The notes under the pieces were generated by a model, which was not told where the DNA came from, did not search any database, and saw only the letters and a list, made by a program, of their open reading frames with translations. From positions 62,001-126,000 of the forward strand of contig NZ_BDBF01000016.1 of the NCBI RefSeq assembly GCF_001612845.1: a DNA stretch of 64,000 nucleotides. Reading direction: 5' to 3'. The stretch comes from Nocardia elegans NBRC 108235. Lineage in GTDB: Bacteria > Actinomycetota > Actinomycetes > Mycobacteriales > Mycobacteriaceae. The position numbers and the translations under genes were made by a program. Within the stretch, counting starts at the first letter, position 1, and every line of letters begins with the position of its first letter. Below, piece by piece: positions 19,178-30,596 of the stretch.

Positions 19178-20350
19178 CTATCCGCGCAATAGCTGGCGGC
19201 CGATCGCGTACTTGTGGACCTCGGTGGGGCCGTCGTAGAGGCGGAAGGCGCGCATATCGCGGAAGATCATCTCGACCACGGTTTCGTCGCTGATGCCGAT
19301 GCCGCCGAGGACCTGGACGCAGCGGTCGGCGACCTTGAACAGTTCCTCGGACACATACGATTTGGCCATCGAACTCTCGTGGCGAGCCTTGTGGCCCTGG
19401 TCCATGAGCCAGCAGGCGTGCCAGATGGTCAGGCGGCACTGATGCAGGGCGATCTCGTTGTCGGCGAGCATGAAGGACACGCCCTCGTGCTCGCCGATCG
19501 GCTTGCCGAAGGCCGTGCGGGTCTTGGCGTGTTCGACGGCGATGCTCTGGGCGCGTTCGGCGGCGCCGAGCCAGCGCATGCAGTGGGTGAGGCGGGCGGG
19601 GGCCAGTCGCAGCTGGGCGTAGCGCAGCGCCTGGCCGCTCTCTCCCAGCAGCGACTCCTTGGGCAGGATCAGATTCTCGAAGCGCACGACGCCGTGGCCG
19701 CCGACGTAGTTGCGGTCCATCGTGTTCATGGTTCGCTCGATGACGATTCCGGGCGCGTCCCCCTCGGTGAGGAACAGGGTCGGGCCCGCGGGGAGGTGGT
19801 GGTTGTCCTCGAGTTTGGCCATGATGATCCACGTCTTGGCCCCGTCGGCGCCGGTGATCAGCCATTTGCGGCCGTTGACGGTGAAGTTCTCGCCGTCGAA
19901 GGTGGCGGTGGTGGCGAGCTGGCCGGGATCGGATCCGGCGCCGCCGGGTTCGGTCATCGCGAAGACCGAGCGCTGACGGCCGTCGATCACCGGCATCAGG
20001 AAGCGGTCGACCTGCTCGGTGTTGGCGACCTTGGACAGCAGGAACATGTTGCCCTCGTCGGGCGCGGCGCAGTTCATCGCGACCGGCCCCAGCGTGGACC
20101 ACCCGGCCGCCTCGTACAGCACGGCCTGTTCGACGTGGGTGAGCCCGCGGCCGCCCAGTGCCTCGGGCGCCTGAATGGTGAGCAGCTTCTCGGCCCGCGC
20201 CAATTCGACCAATTCCTGACGCAGATCGTCGTTGGGCCCGTGCGCGGTCAGGCGGGGGTCGCGCTCGAACGGAACGATCTTGTCGATGACGAACCGGCGG
20301 ATGCGGTCACGTTCGGCGGCGAGGTCGGCGGGTATCGAGAAGTTAATCAT
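19178..20350 (-). CDS. acyl-CoA dehydrogenase, ACAD10/11-like
   Basis: A 390-residue FAD-dependent acyl-CoA dehydrogenase. FAD-binding motifs VFAMTEPGGAGSDPG and NGRKWLITGA are clear. The C-terminal substrate base region reads RLYDGPTEVHK: an Asp replaces the Glu of the short/medium-chain enzymes, as in the ACAD10/11 subgroup acting on unusual or hydroxylated acyl chains. AAGGTGA precedes the ATG. It is followed by the crotonase-like gene, together a probable two-gene unit for an unidentified acyl-CoA. Confidence 0.88.
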   Translation of the reverse strand: MINFSIPADLAAERDRIRRFVIDKIVPFERDPRLTAHGPNDDLRQELVELARAEKLLTIQAPEALGGRGLTHVEQAVLYEAAGWSTLGPVAMNCAAPDEGNMFLLSKVANTEQVDRFLMPVIDGRQRSVFAMTEPGGAGSDPGQLATTATFDGENFTVNGRKWLITGADGAKTWIIMAKLEDNHHLPAGPTLFLTEGDAPGIVIERTMNTMDRNYVGGHGVVRFENLILPKESLLGESGQALRYAQLRLAPARLTHCMRWLGAAERAQSIAVEHAKTRTAFGKPIGEHEGVSFMLADNEIALHQCRLTIWHACWLMDQGHKARHESSMAKSYVSEELFKVADRCVQVLGGIGISDETVVEMIFRDMRAFRLYDGPTEVHKYAIGRQLLRG

Positions 20351-20475
20351 GATTCACCTTATGGTCGGGGCCTCAGTGGAGCATACGTCGCCTCCCGCCC
20401 GAGACTGAAGGCGATTGCCCGCAACTGCCGGACCTCAGGTCGCCCTACGCCCGGACCCGTCCGCTGACGATCCGA

Positions 20476-21225
20476 TCAACCCATGTTTTCGTGCAGAAAC
20501 CGTTCGACTTCGGCGCGATAGACAGCGGGCTGGTCGTCGTGGACGAGATGTCCGGCGGCCTCGACGACCACATGACGCACACCCGCCCGAGCGGCCGCCA
20601 TCTCCCGCATCTGACCCGGCGGCGTGATCGTGTATTCGCCCTCGATCAGCAGGGTCGGCACGCTCACCGCGGCCCATTCGGCCCAGAAATCGCGGGTGCC
20701 CCACTCCTCGGAGATGTCGCGGAAGGTCGCGACCGAACCGTGCAACCGGTAGCCGTCCCCGCCGCGCGTGAACGAGTTGAGGAAGTAGCGCCCGGCGACC
20801 GGGCCGAAATAGTCCAGTACCGCGTCGGCGTCGGGGAACGGTTGCGGCCAGGCCTCGATCATCTCCGCCCAGTGCCGCGCGGTGCGCCCGCGGAAATCGG
20901 GCGCCATATCCTCGACCACGAGCGCCCGGACCCGCTCCGGGTGCGCGGCCGCGAACATCCACCCGTGCAGTCCGCCCATCGAATGGCCGATCACCACCAT
21001 CGGTTCCGATATCGCGGCGGTCGCGGTGGCCAGGTCGGCGACGAATGCCTCGGTGGTGAGCTCCGGCGGGGCCGGTCGGCCATGCCCGGCGGCGTCGAAG
21101 GAGTGGACATGGCCGAATTCGCGCAGCCACGGCACCTGACCCGCCCAGGTCCGCGCGCTGCCCATCAATCCGTGCAGCAGCAGAATCGGCACCCCGGTGC
21201 CACCCTCGTCGTACAACATCGGCAC
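20476..21225 (-). CDS. alpha/beta hydrolase, Rv3591c-like
   Basis: A 249-residue alpha/beta hydrolase. HGLMGSARTW forms the oxyanion region, GHSMGG holds the nucleophilic Ser near 97, and the His lies in AGHLVHDDQP near 228. There is no signal peptide. It is divergent from mhuD, the same pairing as Rv3591c/Rv3592 in M. tuberculosis. The substrate is unknown. Confidence 0.83.
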   Translation of the reverse strand: MPMLYDEGGTGVPILLLHGLMGSARTWAGQVPWLREFGHVHSFDAAGHGRPAPPELTTEAFVADLATATAAISEPMVVIGHSMGGLHGWMFAAAHPERVRALVVEDMAPDFRGRTARHWAEMIEAWPQPFPDADAVLDYFGPVAGRYFLNSFTRGGDGYRLHGSVATFRDISEEWGTRDFWAEWAAVSVPTLLIEGEYTITPPGQMREMAAARAGVRHVVVEAAGHLVHDDQPAVYRAEVERFLHENMG

Positions 21226-21337
21226 CGACGATACGTGCCGCGCGGTGGGATCAGGCAGTGCCGGATGCAGGCCAATGGGAGCCCTCCGTGGTTACGCCCG
21301 CTGCCTCCTCCGGGCTCTGTCCCATTAGCCTGGGCTC

Positions 21338-21652
21338 ATGGCTGTTGTGAAGATCAATGCGATCGAGGTTCCCGAGGGAGCCGGACCCGAACTCGAGAAG
21401 CGCTTCGCCCATCGGGCGCACGCGGTGGAGAATTCCCCCGGCTTCCTGGGCTTCCAGTTGCTGCGCCCGGTCGCCGGTGACAACCGGTATTTCGTTGTGA
21501 CGCAGTGGGATTCGGAGGAGTCGTTCGCCGCGTGGCGAGACGGACCGGCCAAGGAGGCGCATGCCGGCCAGGCCCGCCAGCCGGTCGCCACGGGCGCCTC
21601 GCTGCTGGAATTCGAGGTCGTCCTCGACGTCGCGGCGAAGCCCGCTCAGTAG
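21338..21652 (+). CDS. mhuD: haem-degrading monooxygenase MhuD
   Basis: A 104-residue antibiotic-biosynthesis-monooxygenase fold (IsdG/MhuD family), nearly identical to mycobacterial MhuD over its length (VVKINAIEVPEGAGPELEKR, NSPGFLGFQLLRPV). The residues known to shape the haem site are present: Asn7, the Trp of FAAWRDG and the His of EAHAGQ. It releases iron from haem as mycobilin in mycobacteria. It is divergent from the hydrolase gene. Confidence 0.95.
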   Translation: MAVVKINAIEVPEGAGPELEKRFAHRAHAVENSPGFLGFQLLRPVAGDNRYFVVTQWDSEESFAAWRDGPAKEAHAGQARQPVATGASLLEFEVVLDVAAKPAQ

Positions 21653-21711
21653 TTTTTCCGCACCCGGTGGTCGGTCCGACCACCGGGTGAGGTGCGCCGG
21701 TCTACCCCGGC

Positions 21712-22155
21712 TCAGCTTTCGAGGGCGGCGTCGAGTTCGATCGTCTCGACGCCGGCCAGAGCCTTGCTGACCGGGCAACCGGCCTTGGCGGTCTGGGCGG
21801 CCTGCTCGAAGCCGCCGGCGTCGATACCCGAGACCCGGCCGCGCACGGTCAGCTTGATCGCCGAGATGCGGAAGCCGCCCGCGGGATCCGGGCCGAGCGT
21901 CACGTCGGCATTCACGTCCAGGCTTTCGATGGTGCCGCCGGCGGCGCCGATCTGACCGGACAGCGCCATCGCGTAGCAGGACGAATGCGCGGCCGCGATC
22001 AGTTCCTCGGGGCTGGTGGTGCCCTCGGCGGTATCGGCGGTGCGCTTCGGGAACGAGACGTCGAATTTGCCGACACCGGAACTGGCCAGGTCGACCTGTC
22101 CGGAACCGTCCTGCAAGCCACCGGTCCATGCGGTACGCGCGCTGCGTGTAGGCAT
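21712..22155 (-). CDS. OsmC/Ohr family peroxide reductase
   Basis: A 147-residue OsmC-type protein that reduces organic hydroperoxides. The two reactive cysteines are in HSSCYAMAL and AGCPVSKAL, and the Arg region is FPKRTADTAEGTTSPEEL. The start is the ATG at 22155, preceded by AAAGGA; a longer frame reaching 22224 lacks a ribosome binding site. It is convergent with mhuD. Confidence 0.9.
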   Translation of the reverse strand: MPTRSARTAWTGGLQDGSGQVDLASSGVGKFDVSFPKRTADTAEGTTSPEELIAAAHSSCYAMALSGQIGAAGGTIESLDVNADVTLGPDPAGGFRISAIKLTVRGRVSGIDAGGFEQAAQTAKAGCPVSKALAGVETIELDAALES

Positions 22156-22269
22156 CGCTGTCCTTTCGTCGAGTGAGAATGAGCCGTCGCGATCGAACCT
22201 ACTCGCCGCGCGCGCTCGACTCACCGCTGTCCGGCCCGGCGCGATTCCGGCGCGACGCCGCGACGCCGT

Positions 22270-23118
22270 TCACGCCATATCGCGGCGCACCATCAGTGCC
22301 ACTGTGCCGCAGGCGAATACCGCGATGTACACCGCCAGCACGACGAACGACGCCGGTCGGGACAGGATGTCCAGGACGCCCGGCGTCGCCGTGCCGCCCA
22401 CGGTGCGCATGGCCCCTGCCGCCGAACCCGCCGCGGTCCCCGGCAGATGGTCGGTGAGCGCCCGGACAGGCGAGAAGATCGACGCGACGCCGCGCAGCAG
22501 ATTCTCCACGACGAGCACCCACACCAGGCCCAGGCCCACTGCCAGTGCCGGACCACGGGCGATCGCCGCGAACAGCGCGCCGGCCAGCGTCCACATACCG
22601 AGGATCACCACGCCGGTCGCGAGACCGAGCAGGGTGTGCGCGGCCGTCGGCAGCGTCGGCGTCCGATGCTCGGCGGCCCCGATCATCGCGGCCACCCCGG
22701 TATCCACCACGAACGCCGCACCGACCAGGCCAACCACCACGCTCATCAGGGAAACCACGGTTCCGCCGACCACCGCACGGCGCGAGGGTCCCTGGGTGAA
22801 AACGGTTTTCCAACTGCCCCAGCCGTATCCGCTTCCCACCACCAGCGCGCCCAGGACGAGCACGAGCGCACCGCCGAACATCGCCATGCCCTGGGTGAAC
22901 ACCTCCGGCACGGCCGCGGGCAGCATCAACTGCAACAGCACCTCGCGCGGTTGCCCGTTCGACATCCGGGAACTACTGCCCGACGTGTAGGCCAGATAGT
23001 TGAACAGATACGCGAAGACGAGATTCAGCGCGATCCAGGTGCCGAGCACGATCCAGAACGCGGGCCACTTCCGCAGCCGTGCGAATTCGGCTCTGGTGCA
23101 GGCCACTACGTCGTTCAT
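22270..23118 (-). CDS. ABC-2 transporter permease
   Basis: 282 residues with six hydrophobic segments, starting with a cytoplasmic MNDVVACTRAEFARLRKW that leads into WIVLGTWIALNLVFAYLF. Family: ABC-2 export permeases of the bacteriocin/antibiotic-export kind. The ATG overlaps the stop of the ATPase gene as ATGA, so the two are coupled. Cargo unknown. Confidence 0.83.
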   Translation of the reverse strand: MNDVVACTRAEFARLRKWPAFWIVLGTWIALNLVFAYLFNYLAYTSGSSSRMSNGQPREVLLQLMLPAAVPEVFTQGMAMFGGALVLVLGALVVGSGYGWGSWKTVFTQGPSRRAVVGGTVVSLMSVVVGLVGAAFVVDTGVAAMIGAAEHRTPTLPTAAHTLLGLATGVVILGMWTLAGALFAAIARGPALAVGLGLVWVLVVENLLRGVASIFSPVRALTDHLPGTAAGSAAGAMRTVGGTATPGVLDILSRPASFVVLAVYIAVFACGTVALMVRRDMA

Positions 23119-24107
23119 CGGTGCTCCTGTTTCGTCATCTCGAAAAACACTTCCTCCAGCGACTTTTCGTCGGTGCGCAGTTCCAGCAGATCCGCGCCGG
23201 ATGCGATCACCGCGCGCGCCACCTCGGGCGCCATTGCCCTACCGGCATCGACTCTGATGCCGGCGGCGGTCGGTAACGCACGGTGTTCACCCACCACCCG
23301 GCACACCGCCGGATAGGCCGTCTCCATCGGCTCGGCCCGAACCAGAAGTGTTGCCGCGCCGCGCAATTGACTCACGGTCGATTCGGTGAGCAATTTCCCG
23401 CCGGAGATGACGCCGACCCGATCGCAGATTTCCTGCACCTCGCTGAGCAGATGCGAGGAGAGCACGACGCTGTGCCCGTCGGCGGCCAAACCGGTCACCA
23501 GTTCTCGCATTTCGGCCATTCCGGCCGGGTCCAGACCGTTGGTCGGCTCGTCGAGAATGAGCAGATCCGGGTTGCCGAGCAGGGCCGCGCCGACGCCGAG
23601 GCGCTGCTTCATGCCGAGCGAGTAGGTGCGGAACCGATCGCCTGACCGGTCGGCGAGTCCGACTCGCGCCAGGATCTCGTCGACCTCGGCGAATCGGTCG
23701 CGAGGCCGGGAACCGGCGGTGCGCTCGGTCCGGTGGTAACGGGCCAGCACGCGCAGGTTGTCGCGGCCGGACAGGTACGGATAGAAGCCGGGCCCTTCGA
23801 TCAGAACACCGATGCGCCGCAACGACTCCTGTTCGCCCGGATTCAGGCCCAGCACCGTCGCGGTACCGGAGGTCGGCGCGATCAGCCCGACGAGCATTCG
23901 CAGCGTCGTCGTCTTACCGGCGCCGTTGGGGCCGAGAAATCCGTAGATCTCGCCGCGTCGCACGGTCATGGAGACGGCGTCGACAGCCGTGTGGTCGCCG
24001 TACTTCTTGGTGAGAGACTCGGTAACCACGACCTCGGTGGCGCTGGTCCGGGTCCGCGTGACCGTGCCCGGGAACTCGCCGGCCGGATCGGCATTCGATC
24101 TGTTCAT
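23115..24107 (-). CDS. ABC exporter ATP-binding protein
   Basis: A 330-residue ABC ATPase of the CcmA/NatA type. Walker A GPNGAGKTTTLRML near 65, signature YSLGMKQRLGVG, and Walker B LLILDEPTNGLDP. The C-terminal extension (SGADLLELRTDEKSLEEVFF) is typical of export ATPases paired with ABC-2 permeases. The ATG at 24107 was chosen because the sequence further upstream does not look coding. It is divergent from a NarL-type kinase and regulator, which may control it. Confidence 0.88.
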   Translation of the reverse strand: MNRSNADPAGEFPGTVTRTRTSATEVVVTESLTKKYGDHTAVDAVSMTVRRGEIYGFLGPNGAGKTTTLRMLVGLIAPTSGTATVLGLNPGEQESLRRIGVLIEGPGFYPYLSGRDNLRVLARYHRTERTAGSRPRDRFAEVDEILARVGLADRSGDRFRTYSLGMKQRLGVGAALLGNPDLLILDEPTNGLDPAGMAEMRELVTGLAADGHSVVLSSHLLSEVQEICDRVGVISGGKLLTESTVSQLRGAATLLVRAEPMETAYPAVCRVVGEHRALPTAAGIRVDAGRAMAPEVARAVIASGADLLELRTDEKSLEEVFFEMTKQEHR

Positions 24108-24165
24108 ATCTCGACCATCCGCTTCGACCTGCGCCGACACATCCGCCGAGGCGCCCGGCTCGGCG

Positions 24166-24181
24166 TACGTATCTGGACGTA
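24166..24181. promoter_or_regulatory. inverted repeat between exporter and two-component genes
   Basis: TACGT and ACGTA, spaced by 6 bases, in the 126-base divergent intergenic region. A possible site for the response regulator encoded at 25442; short, so only suggestive. Confidence 0.3.
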
Positions 24182-24233
24182 ATTCGCGGCGCGCAGGCTC
24201 GTGCCGCGGCGCGGCGGGGTTACCGTTCGAACT

Positions 24234-25445
24234 GTGCAGTCGAGTAAACGGCCCGGCGCCCGGGATGTGATGCTGTGCGTGGTCGTGGCCGCCGTCCAGC
24301 TGGGCGGCGGGCATGCGGCGAATGCGCATCAGTCCGGCGTGCGTCCGCTGGATGCGCTGGGTTATGTGCTGCTGGTGGCCGGCCCGCTGCTGTTGACGCT
24401 GCGCGCGTGGTATCCCCGGGCGGTCTTCGTGGGCGTGCTCGCGGTCACCGTCGCCTATCTGCTGGTCGGCTACGGTTACGGGCCGGTCTTCGTGTCGCTG
24501 GTCATCGCCTTCCTGACCGCGGCCTCGCGCGGCTCCCGCTGGTACACCTATCCGCTGGTGCCACTGGGATTCCTGCTGATGGTGTGGCCGGTGCCCGCGC
24601 TGCGCGGCCACGGGCCCGGGGGCTGGCCGGTCGTCGGCATCCTGGCGTGGCTGGTGGTGCTGATCGCGATCGCCGAGGGCATCCGGCAGCGGCGTTCAGC
24701 GCTGATCGCGCGGCGGCAGCGCGTCGAGGCGGCGCGGCGCAACCGGGAAGCCGAGCGTGCCCGTGAACTGGCCGAGCGCGAACAGCGCGCGGCCCAGGAA
24801 CGGCTGTCCATCGCGCGCGAACTGCACGATGTGCTCGCCCACAGCCTGTCGCTGATCAATGTGCAGTCGTCGGTGGCGCTGGAACTGCTCGACCGCAAAC
24901 CCGAGCAGGCCGCGACCGCCCTTTCGGCGATCAAAGAGGTCAGCCGCGATGCGCTCGGCGAGGTGCACAGTCTGCTGCGCTCGATCCGCGCCGGCGCGGA
25001 AACCGTTGCGGCGCCGACCAGCCCGGCGGTCGGCATCGGCGACCTGGAATCATTGCTGGCTCCGATGCGCGCCGCCGGCACCCCGGTCCACACCCGGATT
25101 TCCGGCACACCGCGCCGGGTGCCGGTGGTGGTCGACGTCGCCGCCGCCCGCATCGTGCAGGAATCGCTGACCAATGTGCTGCGGCATGCGCCCGGCGCGG
25201 AAGCGACCGTGGCTGTGGACTATTCGCCGAGCGAGCTGTGCATCACTGTGGACAACGAGCGCTCCCCGAATACTCCACAGTCGTCCACAACCGGTGGCGG
25301 GAACGGAATTCCGGGCATGATCGAACGCGCCCGCGCACTGGGTGGCGAGCTCTCGGCAGGACCACGGCCGGACGGCGGGTTCGCCGTGCGGGCCCGGCTG
25401 CCGATTCCGGATCGGCCGGACGCCGGCCTACAGGAGGTGTCGTGA
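24234..25445 (+). CDS. NarL-type sensor histidine kinase
   Basis: About 403 residues. Four or five membrane helices in the first 150 residues, a coiled-coil linker (RRQRVEAARRNREAERAREL), a HisKA_3 dimerisation domain with the phosphorylated His in ARELHDVLAHSLSL, and an ATP-binding domain with N-box VQESLTNVLRHA and GGGNGIPGMIERARALGG. The start is the GTG at 24234; codons between 24201 and 24233 do not show coding base use. It is coupled to the regulator by GTGA. The pair faces an ABC-2 exporter and may sense envelope stress or a drug. Confidence 0.87.
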   Translation: MQSSKRPGARDVMLCVVVAAVQLGGGHAANAHQSGVRPLDALGYVLLVAGPLLLTLRAWYPRAVFVGVLAVTVAYLLVGYGYGPVFVSLVIAFLTAASRGSRWYTYPLVPLGFLLMVWPVPALRGHGPGGWPVVGILAWLVVLIAIAEGIRQRRSALIARRQRVEAARRNREAERARELAEREQRAAQERLSIARELHDVLAHSLSLINVQSSVALELLDRKPEQAATALSAIKEVSRDALGEVHSLLRSIRAGAETVAAPTSPAVGIGDLESLLAPMRAAGTPVHTRISGTPRRVPVVVDVAAARIVQESLTNVLRHAPGAEATVAVDYSPSELCITVDNERSPNTPQSSTTGGGNGIPGMIERARALGGELSAGPRPDGGFAVRARLPIPDRPDAGLQEVS

Positions 25446-26107
25446 ACGAGATCCGCGTCCTGGTCGCCGACGACCAGGCTCTGGTTCGCGCGGGATTCGC
25501 CGCGCTGCTGGACGCCCAGGACGGCATCGAGGTCGTCGGGGAGGCCGGCGACGGCGACCAGGCGCTGCGGATGACCCGGGAGCTGCATCCCGATGTGGTG
25601 CTGATGGATATCCGCATGCCGGTCCTCGACGGCCTGTCGGCCACCCGCGAGATCGCCGCCGACCCCGGTCTGTCCGAGGTGAAGGTCGTGGTACTCACCA
25701 CCTTCGAACTCGACGAATACGTCTTCGAAGCCGTGCGCGCGGGCGCCACCGGGTTCCTGGTCAAACACACCGAACCCGCGGATCTGGTGAAGGCGGTGCG
25801 CGTGGTGGCCGCCGGGGACGCGCTGCTCTCGCCCAGCGTCACCCGCCGCCTGGTCGCCGAATTCGCCACCCACGCCAAACCCGCGCCCGCCGCGGCGCTG
25901 TCGGAGCTCACCGACCGCGAGCGCGAGGTGATGGCGCTGGTCGCGGAGGGGCTCACCAATGCCGAAATCGGCCGGCGCCTCTTCATGAGCCCCGCCACCG
26001 CTCGCACTCACGTGAGCCGAATCCTGGTGAAACTCAACGCCCGTGATCGGACGCAACTCGTGGTCCTTGCCTACGAGTCGGGGTTGGTCCGCCCCGGCTG
26101 GCAGTAA
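25442..26107 (+). CDS. NarL/LuxR-type response regulator
   Basis: 221 residues. Receiver domain with ADDQALVRAG, phospho-acceptor Asp in VLMDIRMPVLDG near 54 and KHTEPADLV; a C-terminal LuxR helix-turn-helix (LTDREREVMALVAEGLTNAE, then TARTHVSRILVKLNARDRTQ). The GTG start overlaps the kinase stop. Partner of the preceding kinase. Confidence 0.93.
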   Translation: MNEIRVLVADDQALVRAGFAALLDAQDGIEVVGEAGDGDQALRMTRELHPDVVLMDIRMPVLDGLSATREIAADPGLSEVKVVVLTTFELDEYVFEAVRAGATGFLVKHTEPADLVKAVRVVAAGDALLSPSVTRRLVAEFATHAKPAPAAALSELTDREREVMALVAEGLTNAEIGRRLFMSPATARTHVSRILVKLNARDRTQLVVLAYESGLVRPGWQ

Positions 26108-26130
26108 TCCGGGGTCGGTCGCGGCTCGGG

Positions 26131-27039
26131 TCAGCGACCGAATTCCGCGGCCACCGGGATCACCTCGCACCCGAGCACCTCCAAGGGCGTCAGCTCGTCG
26201 ACGCCGGCCACCCGTCCGATCACCAGATCGATTCCCATCTCCGCCATCCGCTCCAGCTGCCCCAGCACCTGGCCCACGCCGCCCCCGCTCGGCCCGAGAT
26301 CGAAGGCGAAGACGCAGCTCTTGCGGATCTCGCGCGGATTGCGGCCGATCTCCGCGCACAGCCGGTCCAGCAGTTCGATCTTGCTCGCCAGCTCCGGCCC
26401 CGGGCGCAGACTCGCCACATCCGCGTAGCGCGCCACCAGTGGCAATGTGCGCCGCTCACCGTCGCCGCCGATGAGCACGGGTGGATGCGGGCGATGCCCG
26501 CCCGCCGGCGGATTCCGCACCACCTGCGGAGCGTTCAGCGGGCGCTCGACGTGAAAGTGCTTGCCGGATACGGCTTCCGGACCGCCCCGCGCACCCGTCC
26601 ACATGGCCCGGCAGATCCGCAGCGCCTCCTCCAGCATCTCGTAGCGGTCGCGCAGCGGCGGAAACGGCAGGCCGTACCCTTCCACATCGCCGGTGGAGGT
26701 GCCCGTCCCGATCCCCAGCCAGGCCCGGCCGCCGGACAGCACATCCAGGGTGGTGACCAGCTTTCCGAGCATGGCCGGATGCCGATAGTGCACCCCCGAC
26801 ACCACCGCGGTCAGCTCCACCCGCGAGGTGTGCGCCGCGATGAACGACAGCGTCGAATACGCCTCCAGCACATTCTGTTCCACCCGTCCCAGCCATGGGC
26901 TCTGCCAGAGATGATCCCCCACCGCGACGACCGAGAACCCACTGTCCTCGGCCGTGCGGACGACCTCGGCCAGGCGCGATCCGATGCGTTCGGAGGGAGT
27001 GTCGAGCGCGAAGTTCGTCAGATGCAATCCGATATCCAT
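26131..27039 (-). CDS. LLM-class F420-dependent oxidoreductase
   Basis: A 302-residue luciferase-like TIM-barrel protein of the F420 subgroup: MDIGLHLTNFALDTPSERIG, VAVGDHLWQSPWLG, GIGTGTSTGDVEGYGLPFPP and VLIGGDGERRTLPLVARYAD. F420 use is inferred from family. The start ATG has GAGGG/GAGAG upstream. It lies just downstream of the PhyH dioxygenase in the same direction. Substrate unknown. Confidence 0.85.
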   Translation of the reverse strand: MDIGLHLTNFALDTPSERIGSRLAEVVRTAEDSGFSVVAVGDHLWQSPWLGRVEQNVLEAYSTLSFIAAHTSRVELTAVVSGVHYRHPAMLGKLVTTLDVLSGGRAWLGIGTGTSTGDVEGYGLPFPPLRDRYEMLEEALRICRAMWTGARGGPEAVSGKHFHVERPLNAPQVVRNPPAGGHRPHPPVLIGGDGERRTLPLVARYADVASLRPGPELASKIELLDRLCAEIGRNPREIRKSCVFAFDLGPSGGGVGQVLGQLERMAEMGIDLVIGRVAGVDELTPLEVLGCEVIPVAAEFGR

Positions 27040-27115
27040 GACTCTCACCCTCTGCCTCGCGGCAGCGCGAATCATCCGTCCGGAGAACACATCCCGGGTA
27101 CGTCCGCGCGCGTAG

Positions 27116-27901
27116 TCAGCGGGTGGCGCCGAGCTCGAGCCCCCGTCGGATCGCCTGCTCCACCGGCGAATACGCACCGTCGGGCCGGTCCAGCGCGCAC
27201 GGTTCGTGCAGCAGCAGCGGCGGCTGCGCCATGAATTTCGGGTTCCGGCCTCGATGCGCCTGGGCGGCATGCACCAGGAACGGATGGCACAGATACACAT
27301 CTCCGGCCCGTCCGGTCGCCGCCACTTCCGGAAGGTCCGCGGTGGCCGCGAAGTCCTCGACCAGGTCCGACATCGCGACTCCGGCCGCGCCGTACGGTTC
27401 CAGCACCTTCGCCATGCGCAGATGCGAGCCCACTCGGATCCGTGTCGGCGCATCGTCGGGGCCGACGTCGGAGAACAGGAACAGCATCAGCAGCCCCCGC
27501 CCCTGCGACCGCACGTTGATGCGCCACCGCAGATAGTCTTGGGGATCCTCGCCCGGGAAACTCGCATCGATATGCCATCCGTCGTCACCCGGCGGCTGCT
27601 CGCTGGGGAAGCGAATCGGGAAGGTGCCCAGTCCCTGAGCGGCGACCCACCGGCCCGCACCGACCAGCCGATCGCACGCCTGGGCCAGCAGTGGGCTGCG
27701 CGCGGCCCGGGCGAACGGCGGGTCCGCGAAACCGGGCAGCCGGACCACCGGCCGCGTCCACGTTCCGGAATCCGCCGGATCGCATCCGGTCGCGCGCCAG
27801 AGTATTTTCCGCGCCTCGGCCGCGGTGGACTCGGAAAACGCACCCTCCACTCGGACGAAACCGTCGGAGATGAAGTCTTCCACCTCGGCATCGGTCAGCA
27901 C
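27116..27901 (-). CDS. phytanoyl-CoA dioxygenase (PhyH) family protein
   Basis: A 261-residue Fe(II)/2-oxoglutarate dioxygenase. The iron triad is visible as HID in GWHIDASFPG near 110 and the distal His in CHPFLVHAAQAHRG near 208, with the 2-oxoglutarate Arg in GRNPKFM. In-family members hydroxylate lipids or secondary metabolites. Pairing with an F420-type oxidoreductase hints at one modification pathway, but no substrate can be named. Confidence 0.82.
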   Translation of the reverse strand: MLTDAEVEDFISDGFVRVEGAFSESTAAEARKILWRATGCDPADSGTWTRPVVRLPGFADPPFARAARSPLLAQACDRLVGAGRWVAAQGLGTFPIRFPSEQPPGDDGWHIDASFPGEDPQDYLRWRINVRSQGRGLLMLFLFSDVGPDDAPTRIRVGSHLRMAKVLEPYGAAGVAMSDLVEDFAATADLPEVAATGRAGDVYLCHPFLVHAAQAHRGRNPKFMAQPPLLLHEPCALDRPDGAYSPVEQAIRRGLELGATR

Positions 27902-27992
27902 ACAGCCCTCATTCCGCTCGCGAACATCGCCAGCATGGAACAGGTTCCCGCGCGGCCGCCACTCATTTTCAGGGCAGGAGGCCCGGATACGA

Positions 27993-28027
27993 CGATGCCG
28001 GTCACCCCGTCGGGGTGACCGGCATCG
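27993..28027 (-). terminator. terminator after clpC1
   Basis: A perfect 16-bp stem (27993-28008 with 28012-28027) and 3-base loop, starting 20 bases beyond the clpC1 stop. It lies between clpC1 and the PhyH gene, both transcribed leftward. Confidence 0.88.
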
Positions 28028-28046
28028 GTCGGTTCGTGCGGACTAC

Positions 28047-30596
<2,550 letters not shown>

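Noticed and set aside
21318-21340. Possible IdeR iron box before mhuD
   Set aside because: Only a short AGCC/GGCT dyad is present and it matches the 19-base IdeR consensus poorly.
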